Positions 8,654-17,981 of a stretch of DNA of 64,000 nt are shown here, piece after piece. Each line of letters starts with the position of its first letter. The first letter of the stretch is position 1. The notes below the pieces were generated by a model, which was not told where the DNA came from, ran no database searches, and was given only the letters and a program-made list of their open reading frames with translations. The position numbers and the translations under genes were made by a program. Source of the DNA: Achromobacter veterisilvae (GTDB lineage: Bacteria > Pseudomonadota > Gammaproteobacteria > Burkholderiales > Burkholderiaceae_B); the NCBI RefSeq assembly GCF_900496975.1, contig NZ_UFQC01000009.1:62001-126000 (forward strand), given 5' to 3'.

Positions 8654-9535
8654 CTAGCCTGGCGATGCCGCCAGGCAGGACAGCAGTGCCAGCACCGCGG
8701 GCTGTTCTTCGTCCTGGCGCCAGATGCCGCGCAGATCCGACGGGTTTGCGGCATGCGAAAGCGGGCGGCATGCCAGATTCGGCAACTGCACTTTTCCCAG
8801 CGACGCCGGCACCAGGGAGACACCGAATTCGTGCGACACCAAGGTGGCGATCGTCAGCATGTTCCGGACTTTGTGCCGGATGTGCGGCGTGAAGCCGGCC
8901 TCCACGCAAAGCGAGAGAATCTTGTCGTAATAGCCAGGGGAAAAGTCTCTGGGAAATAGCACGAAGTCGTCATGCTGCAACTGCTGCAAGTCGATGATTT
9001 CCCGCCGCGCCAGCGCGTGCGTTTCCGGGAGCAGGCAGGCGAAGGCCTCGCGGTGCAGCACGCGCGAGGCGATGCCGGACGGCATGACGCGGGGATGCAC
9101 GATCCCGATGTCGATCTGGCCTCGCTGCAATGCGTCGATCTGTTCGTAGCTGCTGAGTTCGTACAGCACTACTTCAACCTCCGGCCTCGTCGTCGCAAAG
9201 TCTCGTATGTCCGAGGCCAGGCTCGTTAGGAACGACGAACCCACGAAGCCGATGTGCACGACGCCCGCTTCGCCGCTGGCGGCCCGCCGCGCCTGCTCTT
9301 CTGCGCTGCGCGCCAGCGTCAATAGCTTCAGCGCTTCCCGATAGATCACTTTCCCCGCTTCCGTGAGCGCCACCTCGCGCGTGGTACGCCGCAGCAGCTC
9401 CATGCCGAGCGACGCTTCCAGTTGGCGGATGTTGAAGCTGAGCGGCGGTTGGGTGATGGATAGCCGCTTGGCGGCTCTTCCGAAGTGCAGTTCCTCGGCG
9501 ACGGCGACGAAGTACCGAAGTTGGCGCAGATCCAT
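8654..9535 (-). CDS. LysR-family transcriptional regulator
   Basis: A 293-residue LTTR. The N-terminal winged HTH is at residues 1-60 (MDLRQLRYFVAVAEELHFGRAAKRLSITQPPLSFNIRQLE), with the co-inducer domain from ~90 (GVVHIGFVGSSFLTSL). The pattern is close to the BenM/CatR group that senses aromatic or organic acids. It is divergent from the Bug binding protein gene at 9724, and the shared intergenic region contains a dyad suited to an LTTR. It probably controls the binding protein, CoA transferase and acyl-CoA dehydrogenase genes that follow. The inducer is unknown. Confidence 0.9.
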   Translation of the reverse strand: MDLRQLRYFVAVAEELHFGRAAKRLSITQPPLSFNIRQLEASLGMELLRRTTREVALTEAGKVIYREALKLLTLARSAEEQARRAASGEAGVVHIGFVGSSFLTSLASDIRDFATTRPEVEVVLYELSSYEQIDALQRGQIDIGIVHPRVMPSGIASRVLHREAFACLLPETHALARREIIDLQQLQHDDFVLFPRDFSPGYYDKILSLCVEAGFTPHIRHKVRNMLTIATLVSHEFGVSLVPASLGKVQLPNLACRPLSHAANPSDLRGIWRQDEEQPAVLALLSCLAASPG

Positions 9536-9591
9536 GGGCGGCTCGTGGGTTGGGGACGCGGCGATCGCTCGTCGCGGCGGTCAAAGATTAA

Positions 9592-9630
9592 TCCAATATC
9601 AATATGAATAGCACGAAAAAATATATTGGA
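9592..9630. promoter_or_regulatory. Candidate LysR operator in the divergent intergenic region
   Basis: Arms TCCAATAT (9592-9599) and ATATTGGA (9623-9630) are exact reverse complements separated by 23 bp, in a locally A/T-rich stretch between the LysR gene and the Bug gene. The dyad size and position suit binding of a LysR tetramer. Confidence 0.5.
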
Positions 9631-9723
9631 CGAGAAAAATCACGACGCGAATAATGGGTTTCACCGCAGCGGTACGCGGCAATGAATCGGGGCGCAGACC
9701 CGCGATCCACCAAGGAGACTGTT

Positions 9724-10689
9724 TTGCGTATCAATACCCTAATCCCGCTTATCGCTGCCTTGTCGCTGACCGCCGCCGCGCAGGCCCAGGACTATCCCCG
9801 CATGCCCATCCGGCTCATCGTGCCGTATTCGGCGGGCGGCATGACGGACGTGGTGGCGCGCGTCATCGGCCAGAAACTGGGTGAACGGCTGGGCCAGCCC
9901 GTGATCGTGGAGAACCGCGCGGGCGCGGCCACCATCATCGGCGCCGAAATGGTGGCCAACGCCAAGCCCGATGGCTACACCTTGCTGGCGGCGACCAACA
10001 CGACCCTGACGATCAATCCCTGGCTGTATCCCAAGCTGCCCTACGACGCGGTCAAGAGCTTCGCACCGATCGCGCTGATCGCCACCACGCCCAGCGTCAT
10101 CGTGGTCAATCCGAAAGTGCCCGTGCAAACGCTGCAGCAGCTCGTGGATCTGGCCCGGGCCAAGCCCGGCGAACTGAGCTACGCCTCATATGGGAACGGT
10201 TCGACGGCCCACCTGGCGGGCGAAATGCTGCGGTCCAGGACCAAGAGCAATTTCTTGCACGTCCCGTACAAGGGCAGCGCGCCGGCAAAGGCCGCGGTGA
10301 TGGGCGGCGAGGTCTCCGTCACGTTCGAACCCGCGTTTACCGGTTTGCCGCAAATCCAGGCGGGCAAGCTGACCGCCCTGGCCGTGATGAGCGACAAGCG
10401 TTCCGCGGTGCTGCCGGACCTGTCCACCACCGCGGAACTGGGCTATCCCGACATGAAGATGTCCGCCTGGGTCGGGATCCTGGCGCCGTCGGGCACGCCG
10501 CCGGCCATTGTCCAGACCTTGAGCGGCACGATCGAGCAAATCATGGCGCAGCCCGATGTGCGCGAAGCCTTGCTGCGCACGGGAGGAGAGCCCGTGGGCT
10601 ATTCCGGAGACGCGTTCAGCGCCTACATGCGCGACGAAAGCGCCCGCTACGGGCGCGTGATCGCAGACGCGCACATCCGCATCGACTAA
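9724..10689 (+). CDS. Bug-family tripartite tricarboxylate transporter substrate-binding protein
   Basis: A periplasmic solute receptor of about 321 residues of the TctC/Bug family, abundant in Bordetella relatives. The start is TTG at 9724: AAGGAG at 9712-9717 is correctly spaced and the product then begins with a clean signal peptide (RINTLIPLIAALSLTAAAQAQ). An ATG at 9682 would add a charged leader ahead of it. Family marks: PIRLIVPYSAGGMTDVVARVIGQKL, VENRAGAATIIGAE, and the C-terminal GxP..V. No TctA/TctB membrane genes are nearby, so it either uses a distant transporter or acts as a sensor. It heads a unit with a CoA transferase and an acyl-CoA dehydrogenase, suggesting the ligand is a carboxylate that is then activated to a CoA ester. 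Confidence 0.92.
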   Translation: MRINTLIPLIAALSLTAAAQAQDYPRMPIRLIVPYSAGGMTDVVARVIGQKLGERLGQPVIVENRAGAATIIGAEMVANAKPDGYTLLAATNTTLTINPWLYPKLPYDAVKSFAPIALIATTPSVIVVNPKVPVQTLQQLVDLARAKPGELSYASYGNGSTAHLAGEMLRSRTKSNFLHVPYKGSAPAKAAVMGGEVSVTFEPAFTGLPQIQAGKLTALAVMSDKRSAVLPDLSTTAELGYPDMKMSAWVGILAPSGTPPAIVQTLSGTIEQIMAQPDVREALLRTGGEPVGYSGDAFSAYMRDESARYGRVIADAHIRID

Positions 10690-10720
10690 TGGCGTGCCCG
10701 CGGGCACCGGAATCCTGGAC

Positions 10721-11947
10721 ATGACGATCAAACCGCTTTCCCACATACGCGTGCTGGACCTGACCCGGGTGCTGGCGGGCCCCTGGTGCACCCAGAATCT
10801 TGCCGACCTGGGCGCCGAGGTCATCAAGATCGAACGCCCCGGCACCGGGGACGATACCCGCGGCTGGGGCCCGCCGTGGATGCCGGGCGCCCACGGGCAG
10901 CCGCGAGAGGACTCCGGCTACTACGCATCGGCCAACCGCGGCAAGAAGTCCGTGACCGTGGATATCTCCACCGCGCAGGGCCAGGACATCGTCCGCGGGC
11001 TGGCCGCGCAGTGCGATGTGCTGGTCGAGAACTACAAGGTCGGCACCCTGGCGCGCTATGGCCTGGGCTACGAGGACCTGCGCGCAGACCATCCTTCGCT
11101 GGTTTATTGCTCGATCACGGGCTTCGGCCAGACGGGGCCTTATCGGCACCGCCCGGGATACGACTTCATTTTCCAGGGCATGGGAGGTTTGATGAGCGTG
11201 ACCGGCGAAGCCGATGGGCTGCCGGGCGGCGGCCCGCAGAAAGTGGGCGTCGCGGTTGCGGACATTACGACGGGCATGTACGCCAGCCTGGCGATCGCGG
11301 CGGCGTTGGCCTGGCGCGAGCGCAGCGGGCAAGGGCAGCATATCGACATGGCCCTGCTGGATTGCATCCTGGCCTTCGGCAGCAATCCCGCCGTCAATCA
11401 TCTGGTGTCCGGCAAGGAGCCCAAGCGCTACGGCAACGCGCATGCCAACGCGGTGCCGTACCAGGTCTTCGATACGCGGGACGGGCGATTGATCGTGGCC
11501 GTGGGCAACGACAGCCAGTTCGCGGCCTATTGCCAGGAAATCCAGCGGCCGGACCTGGCGCTGGACCCGCGCTATGCCAAGGTCAGCGGCCGCCTCGTCC
11601 ATCGAGATACGTTGCTGCCCCAGTTGTCGCGGGCGATGGCGATGGATACCACCGCCTCCTGGCAGGAGCGGCTGGAGCGCGAGGGCGTGCCCTGCGGACC
11701 CATCAACACCTTTTCCGAGACTTTCGCGGACCCGCAGGTGGTGCACCGGAAGCTGAGGGTGGACTTGCCGCTATCCACGGGCGGCACATGCCCTGGCATC
11801 GCCAGCCCGATGCGCTTCTCGGAGACGCCGCTGGACCACACGCTGGGCCCCCCGGCCCTGGGCGAGCACACGCAAGACGTGCTGACGCAGCGCCTTGGCC
11901 TGCCGGAGGCGGCGCTGACGCAGTTGCGCGCCGCCGGCGTGATCTGA
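10721..11947 (+). CDS. CaiB/BaiF family III CoA transferase
   Basis: About 408 residues from ATG 10721 (MTIKPLSHIRVLDLTRVLAGPW); an ATG at 10694 is in frame but lacks family residues. Family III enzymes move CoA from a donor acyl-CoA to a carboxylic acid through an aspartyl-CoA intermediate. Visible signatures are LADLGAEVIKIERPGTGD, SANRGKKSVTVD, YDFIFQGMGGLMSVTGEAD, ADITTGMYA and GQHIDMALLD. It starts 31 bp after the Bug gene and precedes the acyl-CoA dehydrogenase gene, consistent with uptake, activation and then oxidation of one substrate. The substrate is not evident. Confidence 0.93.
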   Translation: MTIKPLSHIRVLDLTRVLAGPWCTQNLADLGAEVIKIERPGTGDDTRGWGPPWMPGAHGQPREDSGYYASANRGKKSVTVDISTAQGQDIVRGLAAQCDVLVENYKVGTLARYGLGYEDLRADHPSLVYCSITGFGQTGPYRHRPGYDFIFQGMGGLMSVTGEADGLPGGGPQKVGVAVADITTGMYASLAIAAALAWRERSGQGQHIDMALLDCILAFGSNPAVNHLVSGKEPKRYGNAHANAVPYQVFDTRDGRLIVAVGNDSQFAAYCQEIQRPDLALDPRYAKVSGRLVHRDTLLPQLSRAMAMDTTASWQERLEREGVPCGPINTFSETFADPQVVHRKLRVDLPLSTGGTCPGIASPMRFSETPLDHTLGPPALGEHTQDVLTQRLGLPEAALTQLRAAGVI

Positions 11948-12021
11948 GCCTGTCCCTGCGTGATGTACCTGCCCGCGCCGCGTCCGGCGCGATGCCGAAC
12001 CTCGACCTTCAGGAGCTGTCC

Positions 12022-13815
12022 GTGTCATTCCAAGCCAAATATGACGAGTATGTCCGCCCGCGTCCGCAGCGGTCTTCCCAGAGTTCCCACCACCTTGCGC
12101 CCGACTGCGCCGGCCTGGATTTCTTCGCGCTGGACCGGGGCTTGCAGGATCTGCTCAGGCTCTATCTGCCGGCCGCCGCGCACGCCACGCTGTTGCCCCA
12201 GTTCGAACGCATGGGGCAATTGGCCGGGGGCCGCCTCAATACGCTGGCCACCGTGGCGGACAAGTTTCCGCCCGTGCTGCATGCGCGTACCCGCTGGGGC
12301 GAAGACGAAGATTGGATCGAATATCACCCCGCCTACCAGGAGATGGAGCACATCGCCTTCGGCGACTTCCAGTTCCATGCCATGAGCCATCGGGCCGGGG
12401 TCCTGGGCTGCGACGCGCCGCTGCCGCCGGCGGCGAAGTATGCGCTGCAGTACCTGTTCGTCCAGGCCGAGTTCGGCCAGATGTGCCCCATCAGCGTGTC
12501 GGACACGTCCATCCACCTGATCCGGAAGTTCGGCAGCCCGGCCCTGCGGGAAAAGCTGCTGCCGCGCATGCTGTCGAACGATCCGGCCACGCTCTGGAAG
12601 GGGACGCAGTTCATGACGGAGAAGACGGGCGGCTCGGACGTCGGCGCCCTGGAGACCGTCGCGCGCCAGGTCGACGGGCAATGGCGTCTGCATGGAGAGA
12701 AGTGGTTCTGCTCCCATACGGATGCGGATGTTGCCTTGCTGCTGGCCCGCCCGGAAGGCGCGCCGCAGGGTACGCGTGGGCTGGCATTGTTTGCGATGCC
12801 CCGCCGCCTGGACGACGGCAGCCGCAACGCTTATCGCATCGTGCGGCTGAAAGACAAGCTGGGCACCCGCTCAATGGCCAGCGGAGAAATCCGCCTGGAG
12901 GGGGCGCTGGCGTATCTGGTCGGCGAGGTGGACAAAGGTCTGAAGCACATGATGGAGCAGGTCAACCTGTCGCGCCTGTCGCATGGCGTGCGAGCGGCGG
13001 CAATGATGCGTCGTTGCCTGAACGACTCCATGTTGGCCGCGCGTCACCGCCGAGCGTTCGGGCGCGACCTCATCGGCTATCCGCTGCTGCGTCGGCAGTT
13101 GCTCAAGCTATTGACGCCGACGGAAGCGGCATTGTCCATGGTCATGGCGGCGGCGGAAGTCATGGGGCGTGCCCATGAAGGCGATGTGGCGGCCGCGCGG
13201 GTGCTGCGTCTGCTGACGCCGCTGCTCAAGCTGCGGACCTGCCGGGACAATATCGCCGTCGCGACGGGCGCGATGGAGATACGCGGAGGGAATGGGTACA
13301 TCGAGGACTTCGTCAATGCCCGCCTGGTGCGCGACGCGCATATCGGCGTGTTGTGGGAAGGCACCAGCAATATCAATGCGCTGGACGCGATCCAGCGGGC
13401 CGTGCGCAAGGACAGCGCGCACGAAGCGCTGTCGGCCCTGCTGGAAAACAGACTAGAGCAGGCGACGGCGCTGCCGGCGGCGTGGCGCGCAACCTTGCGT
13501 GATTGCGTTCGCCGCGCGATCGGCCTGGCGCAGGCTGTTGGGACGCAGGAGCGGCTTGAGGCTGAGGTGCGCCGCGCGGCGTCGGCACTCTACTACGTGT
13601 CGGCCTCCGTGTTCATGGCTTGGGAGGGCTGCCAGCCAGGCGTGGACGCCAGGCGCTTGTTGCTTGCCGACGCCCTGCTGCGCCACCGCCTGCTTGCTTC
13701 GGACCCCTTGCGCGCTGCTGGCGAGGAAGGCGAAACGCAAGGTGACAAGCTGTTGCTGGAAGAGGGGCCCTTGACGCTTGCCCAGGTACTGCCTTTGCTG
13801 ACCTCGGCCTCCTGA
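12022..13815 (+). CDS. Acyl-CoA dehydrogenase family protein, AidB-like
   Basis: About 597 residues. I start at GTG 12022, which has AGGAG 6 bp upstream (12011-12015); an ATG at 11992 is in frame, and open frame further upstream is only a shadow of the CoA-transferase gene. Order: N-terminal extension ending QAEFGQMCPISVSDTS, middle domain FMTEKTGGSDVGALE.. HGEKWFCSH, then the C-terminal helical domain with the hallmark VLWEGTSNINALDAIQ. The length and the MTEKxGGSD motif match the AidB/DmdC-like branch rather than short beta-oxidation enzymes. It probably oxidises the CoA ester made by the preceding enzyme, but AidB itself is linked to alkylation damage, so the reaction is uncertain. Confidence 0.88.
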   Translation: MSFQAKYDEYVRPRPQRSSQSSHHLAPDCAGLDFFALDRGLQDLLRLYLPAAAHATLLPQFERMGQLAGGRLNTLATVADKFPPVLHARTRWGEDEDWIEYHPAYQEMEHIAFGDFQFHAMSHRAGVLGCDAPLPPAAKYALQYLFVQAEFGQMCPISVSDTSIHLIRKFGSPALREKLLPRMLSNDPATLWKGTQFMTEKTGGSDVGALETVARQVDGQWRLHGEKWFCSHTDADVALLLARPEGAPQGTRGLALFAMPRRLDDGSRNAYRIVRLKDKLGTRSMASGEIRLEGALAYLVGEVDKGLKHMMEQVNLSRLSHGVRAAAMMRRCLNDSMLAARHRRAFGRDLIGYPLLRRQLLKLLTPTEAALSMVMAAAEVMGRAHEGDVAAARVLRLLTPLLKLRTCRDNIAVATGAMEIRGGNGYIEDFVNARLVRDAHIGVLWEGTSNINALDAIQRAVRKDSAHEALSALLENRLEQATALPAAWRATLRDCVRRAIGLAQAVGTQERLEAEVRRAASALYYVSASVFMAWEGCQPGVDARRLLLADALLRHRLLASDPLRAAGEEGETQGDKLLLEEGPLTLAQVLPLLTSAS

Positions 13816-13863
13816 GCGCGTCCGGTGCGGGGAAGGAGGCATCTTCCTCTTACAATTCCCCGC

Positions 13864-14991
13864 ATGACCCATTTTCTGCACACCGCCGACTGGCAGATCG
13901 GCCGACAGTACGGCCAGTTCGAAACCGATGACGCCGCCATGCTGGCCGAGGCGCGCTTCGACGTCGTGGCGCGCATCGCGGCGCTGGCCGCCGAGCGCGG
14001 CGTGGACGCCGTGCTGGTCGCGGGCGACGTGTTCGACACGCAGGGCGTGTCCGACCGCACGATCCGCCGGCTGTTCGCCGCCATGGCCGCCTATGCCGGG
14101 CCGTGGGTCATGATCGCCGGGAACCACGACGCGGCGCTTGCCGACAGCGTCTGGAGCCGCGCGATGCAACTGGGCTGCATCCCCGCCAACGTCCACGTGC
14201 CGCTCGCCACGGGCGTGGTGGACCTGGCGGCCATCAACCTCGCCGTCCTGGCCGCGCCCCTGACGCAGCGCCATACCTACGACGACGCGACCCAGGCCTT
14301 CGACGCCCTGGACACCGAACCCGGCCGCATCCGCGTCGGCCTGGCGCACGGCAGCGTGGCGGGGCGGCTGCCGGACAACATCGACGCCACCAATCCCATC
14401 GCGCCGGACCGCGCGGCGCGCGCCCGCCTGGACTACCTGGCGCTGGGCGATTGGCACGGCTGCCTCTCCGTCGACGAACGCACCTGGTACGCCGGCACGC
14501 CCGAGCAGGACCGCTTCCGCGGCAACGAACCCGGCTACGTGCTGGACGTGCGCATCGACGCGCCCGGCGCCGTGCCGGCGGTGGAACGGCTGGCCACGGG
14601 CAAGTACCGCTGGTCGGCCTGGTCGGAAACGCTGAGCCTGCCCACCGATGCACAGGCGCTGGCCGAGCGCATGGCCGCCTTGCGCGCGGAAGACGTGCTG
14701 CGGCTGGACGTGCAGGGGCACGTCAACATGGAAACCTGGGACGCGCTGCAGCAGGCCGTGGACCGGGCCGCCGCGCAGGTGCGCGCCTTGCTGCCCGACC
14801 TGTCGGGCCTGAAGCTGGAGCCGGACGACGCGGACCTGGCCGAACTGCGCGCCAGCGGCTACGTGGGCGAAGTGGCGGCGCAATTGCAGGCGCTGCAGGC
14901 GGACGCCGCGCAGTCCGCGGTCGCGGGTGAGGCCCTGCGGCTGCTGCTGCGGTTCCAGCGCGAAAGCGCCATGCCGGGAGGCGCGAAATGA
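13864..14991 (+). CDS. SbcD/YhaO-like metallophosphoesterase (DNA exonuclease subunit)
   Basis: A 375-residue calcineurin-like phosphoesterase. Motifs in order: FLHTADWQIGRQYG (residues ~4-17), VAGDVFDTQG, IAGNHDAAL, LAHGS and LALGDWHGC. These are the Mre11/SbcD metal-binding motifs, except that motif I reads D-x-Q instead of the common D-x-H. The gene overlaps the next by ATGA, so it is translated together with a Rad50-like ATPase. Such pairs cut DNA ends and hairpins in repair. The overall sizes fit the SbcCD-like YhaO/YhaN type rather than E. coli SbcCD, whose SbcC is longer. Confidence 0.88.
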   Translation: MTHFLHTADWQIGRQYGQFETDDAAMLAEARFDVVARIAALAAERGVDAVLVAGDVFDTQGVSDRTIRRLFAAMAAYAGPWVMIAGNHDAALADSVWSRAMQLGCIPANVHVPLATGVVDLAAINLAVLAAPLTQRHTYDDATQAFDALDTEPGRIRVGLAHGSVAGRLPDNIDATNPIAPDRAARARLDYLALGDWHGCLSVDERTWYAGTPEQDRFRGNEPGYVLDVRIDAPGAVPAVERLATGKYRWSAWSETLSLPTDAQALAERMAALRAEDVLRLDVQGHVNMETWDALQQAVDRAAAQVRALLPDLSGLKLEPDDADLAELRASGYVGEVAAQLQALQADAAQSAVAGEALRLLLRFQRESAMPGGAK

Positions 14992-17612
14992 AGCTCTCGC
15001 GCATCGCCCTGGAAGAATTCCGCAAGTTCCGCCAGCCCCTGGTGCTGGACGGCCTGCAAGACGGCCTGAACCTGTTCGTGGGGCCGAACGAAGCCGGCAA
15101 GAGCACGGTGGCCATGGCCATCCGCTCCGCTTTCCTGGAGCGCTACAGCACCAGCAAGGTGGCCGACCTGGCGCCCCGCGGCGAATCAGGCGCGCGTCCC
15201 AGCGTCGAACTGGCGTTCACGCACGCCGGCCACAGCTATGTGCTGAAAAAACAGTTCCTGTCCCGCGCCCGCTGCGAACTGCTGATCGACGACGGCGCGC
15301 GGCGGCTGGACGGCGAGGAAGCCGAGAACGCGCTGGCCGCGCTGCTGGGCTTCGAACTGGCCGCGCGCGGCCAGAGCAAGCCCGACCTCGCGGGCATTCC
15401 CGGGCTGCTGTGGATCCAGCAGGGAGACGGCCAGAACCTGCAGGAGTCGGCGGGATACGCGGGCGCGCATCTGCGCGACGCCTTGACGCAGCTCTCGGGC
15501 GAATTGGCCGCCGGCGACGGCGACCGCCTGTACGAGCGCGTGGCCGCCGAGCGCGGCGCGCTGCTGGATGCGCGCAACGGCCGTCCGAAGGGCGTCTACA
15601 AAGAGGCCGAGGACGCGCTGGCGCGCGCCGTGGCGGAACGCGACGAGTGCGCGCAGGCCATGGCCCAGTTGAACGCCGACGTGGATCGCCTGGCCGAACT
15701 GCGCCACGCGCACCAGCGCGCCCAGGCGGACGAACCCTGGAAGGACTTCGAGGCCAAGGCCGCCGAGGCGAGGTCGCGGCTGGACGCCGTGGCCAAGGAG
15801 CGCGAAGCGTTCGAGGGCCTGCGCCGCGAACAGGCGCAGGCCGCGCAGACCCTGGCCCTGTTGCAGGACCAGGTTCGGCGCGACCAGCAGGACGAGGCCG
15901 AACTCCAGGCGCTGGCCGAAGAGGCCCGCGCCGCCCGCGCCCGCGCCGAGGCGTCGCGCGAACCCCTGGCGCGCGCGCAACAGCAGCGCCAGGCCCATGC
16001 CGATGCCGTGGACGCCGAGCGCCGGCGCGTCGCGTCCGTGCAGGCCGTGGCGGACCGGGTCGACCTGCAACATCAACTGGCGCAGCTCGACCCCGAGATC
16101 GAACGCCTGGACCACGCGCTGAAGGAGGCCGCCGCGCTGATCGAACAAGGATCGGCGCTGAAGGCGGAGAGCGTGCGCACGGAGATGTCCGACGCCGATG
16201 TCGACGCCTTGCGCAAGGCCGACCGCGAGGTGGCCAATTTGCAGTTGCAGCAGCAGGCCATCGCCACGCGCTTGTCCTACCGGCTGGAGGCCGGGCGCGA
16301 AGCGCGCCTGGACGGGCGGCCGCTAGCCGGCGCCGGCGACGTCCTGCTGACGGCGGCGGCGGAACTGGACCTGCCGGGCGTCGGCCGTTTCCGCATCGAG
16401 CCGGGCGGCAAGGACCTGCCCGCCTTGCAGCGCGAGCTGGGCGAGGCCCAGGCGGCGTGCGCCGCCTTGCTCAAGCGCGTGGGGGTCGAGACGCTGGCCG
16501 AGGCCGAGCAGCGCCATGCCCGCCACGGCGCGCTGCTGCGCGAGCTGGACGGCATGCGCAAGACGCTGGGCATCCATGCGCCCAGGGGCGTGGACGCGTT
16601 GCGCAGCCAGCGCGACGAGGCGCTGGCGCGCCGCGCCCAACTGGAGGAACGCCTGTCCAGGCTGCCCGCCGCGGACGAGACGGCCAGCGTCGACCTGCCG
16701 GCGGCGGTCCAGGCGCTGCGCGAGGCCGAGGCCGTCGCGGCCCAGGCCGAGAAAACGCTGGCGGCCGCGCAGCGCGCCCTGGACGCCGACGGCGCCCGCG
16801 CCCACCTGCTCGAAGGCCAGGCCGCCGCCCGCGGCGCCGATCTGCAATCGCCCGAACGCGCCGCGCAGCGCCAGTCCCGCGCCGGCAGGCTCGCCGAGGC
16901 GCGCAGCGGCCACGACGAACTCGAACGCCGCGTGCGCGAAGCGCAGGCCGCGCTGGCCGGGCATCGGCCCGAACTGGCGGAACAGGACGTCCTGCGCTAC
17001 GAGAAGTCCGCCGCCATCGAGCGCGACGCGCAGCACAAGCGCCACGGCGACATCCTGCAACTGCAAGGCAAGCTGGACCAGGCGGGCGCGCAGGGCCTGG
17101 GCGAACGCCTGTCCGAGACCGCCGCGGCCTGCGAACGCCTCGAGCGGCGGCGCGACGAACTGGCCCGCCGCGCCGCGGCCCTGGACCTGCTGCTGAAACT
17201 GCTTACCGACCAGCGCGCCGCCGCCACCCAGCGGCTGCAGGCGCCGCTGGCGCGCCGCCTGAACCACTACCTGGCGCTGCTGTTTCCCGAGGCCGAGCTG
17301 CGGCTGGACGACGCCTTGCTGCCCGCGGCGCTGCGCCGCGGCGGCGGCGAAGACGCGCTGGCCGCGCTCAGCTTCGGCACGCGCGAGCAGCTTGGCATCC
17401 TGGCGCGCTTCGCCTATGCGGACCTGCTGCGCGAAGCCGGGCGGCCGACGCTGCTGCTGCTCGACGACGCGCTGGTCCACACGGACGACGCGCGGCGCGA
17501 CTTCATGAAGCGCGCGCTGTTCGACGCCGCGACCCGGCACCAGATCCTGATGTTCACCTGCCACGGCGAAGCGTGGCGCGACATGGGGGTGGAGCAGCGG
17601 CGGATCGCTTGA
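14988..17612 (+). CDS. SbcC/Rad50-like AAA ATPase (YhaN type)
   Basis: An 874-residue SMC-like ATPase. Walker A GPNEAGKST is at residues ~32-40; a long Ala/Arg/Glu-rich region (~170-770) is predicted coiled coil; the C-terminal lobe carries LSFGTREQLGILARF (ABC-signature position) and Walker B LLLLDDALVHTDD. No CxxC zinc hook is evident in the middle, unlike Rad50/SbcC. Its start overlaps the stop of the phosphoesterase gene (ATGA at 14988-14991), so the two products should form one nuclease complex for DNA double-strand-end processing. Confidence 0.88.
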   Translation: MKLSRIALEEFRKFRQPLVLDGLQDGLNLFVGPNEAGKSTVAMAIRSAFLERYSTSKVADLAPRGESGARPSVELAFTHAGHSYVLKKQFLSRARCELLIDDGARRLDGEEAENALAALLGFELAARGQSKPDLAGIPGLLWIQQGDGQNLQESAGYAGAHLRDALTQLSGELAAGDGDRLYERVAAERGALLDARNGRPKGVYKEAEDALARAVAERDECAQAMAQLNADVDRLAELRHAHQRAQADEPWKDFEAKAAEARSRLDAVAKEREAFEGLRREQAQAAQTLALLQDQVRRDQQDEAELQALAEEARAARARAEASREPLARAQQQRQAHADAVDAERRRVASVQAVADRVDLQHQLAQLDPEIERLDHALKEAAALIEQGSALKAESVRTEMSDADVDALRKADREVANLQLQQQAIATRLSYRLEAGREARLDGRPLAGAGDVLLTAAAELDLPGVGRFRIEPGGKDLPALQRELGEAQAACAALLKRVGVETLAEAEQRHARHGALLRELDGMRKTLGIHAPRGVDALRSQRDEALARRAQLEERLSRLPAADETASVDLPAAVQALREAEAVAAQAEKTLAAAQRALDADGARAHLLEGQAAARGADLQSPERAAQRQSRAGRLAEARSGHDELERRVREAQAALAGHRPELAEQDVLRYEKSAAIERDAQHKRHGDILQLQGKLDQAGAQGLGERLSETAAACERLERRRDELARRAAALDLLLKLLTDQRAAATQRLQAPLARRLNHYLALLFPEAELRLDDALLPAALRRGGGEDALAALSFGTREQLGILARFAYADLLREAGRPTLLLLDDALVHTDDARRDFMKRALFDAATRHQILMFTCHGEAWRDMGVEQRRIA

Positions 17613-17981
17613 CGGCGTTTCCCGCTGCCGGTAGCCTACGCGCATGCCTGACTTCACGCGCCTCCTCGGCTTCGCATCCGCTGCTTCGGCAGCCGGCGGC
17701 CGCGCGCGCGCGATGTCACGGCGTTCCGCGGTTTCTCCCGGTTTTTCTCCTGTCGTCTCCACGGTGGTATCGCCGCCCGTCTCGCCGCCTTGCGGCGTGG
17801 TGGCGGGCGCATGCCCGCCGTCCGCGGCCGTCGTCGGCTGACGCCGTCCGCACCCGACTCCAGCCCCTCCCAAGTCTGCCCGCCGATGCCCCGCGCGCTT
17901 TGACGCGCGCCGTGTCCGCCGCGCGCCGGCTTGCGCCCTGACGCGGCCGATCGCCGTGCCCGGGCAGGGGCGGAGCCTGTT
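17613..17981. other. Intergenic stretch without a recognised gene
   Basis: These 369 bases are very GC-rich. Short open frames exist on both strands, but their products are low-complexity (Ala/Arg/Pro) and resemble nothing known. A small hairpin, CGCCGC-CTT-GCGGCG, lies at 17783-17797. I see no clear promoter. Confidence 0.5.

Noticed and set aside
10786..12021. Upstream extension of the AidB-like gene across the CoA transferase gene
   Set aside because: The extension runs in another frame inside the CoA transferase gene and shows no family residues; GTG 12022 with AGGAG is a better start.
12496..12506. GTGTCGGACAC, one base off the palindromic repeat core
   Set aside because: It is a single occurrence inside the acyl-CoA dehydrogenase coding sequence, explained by the codons for Val-Ser-Asp-Thr.
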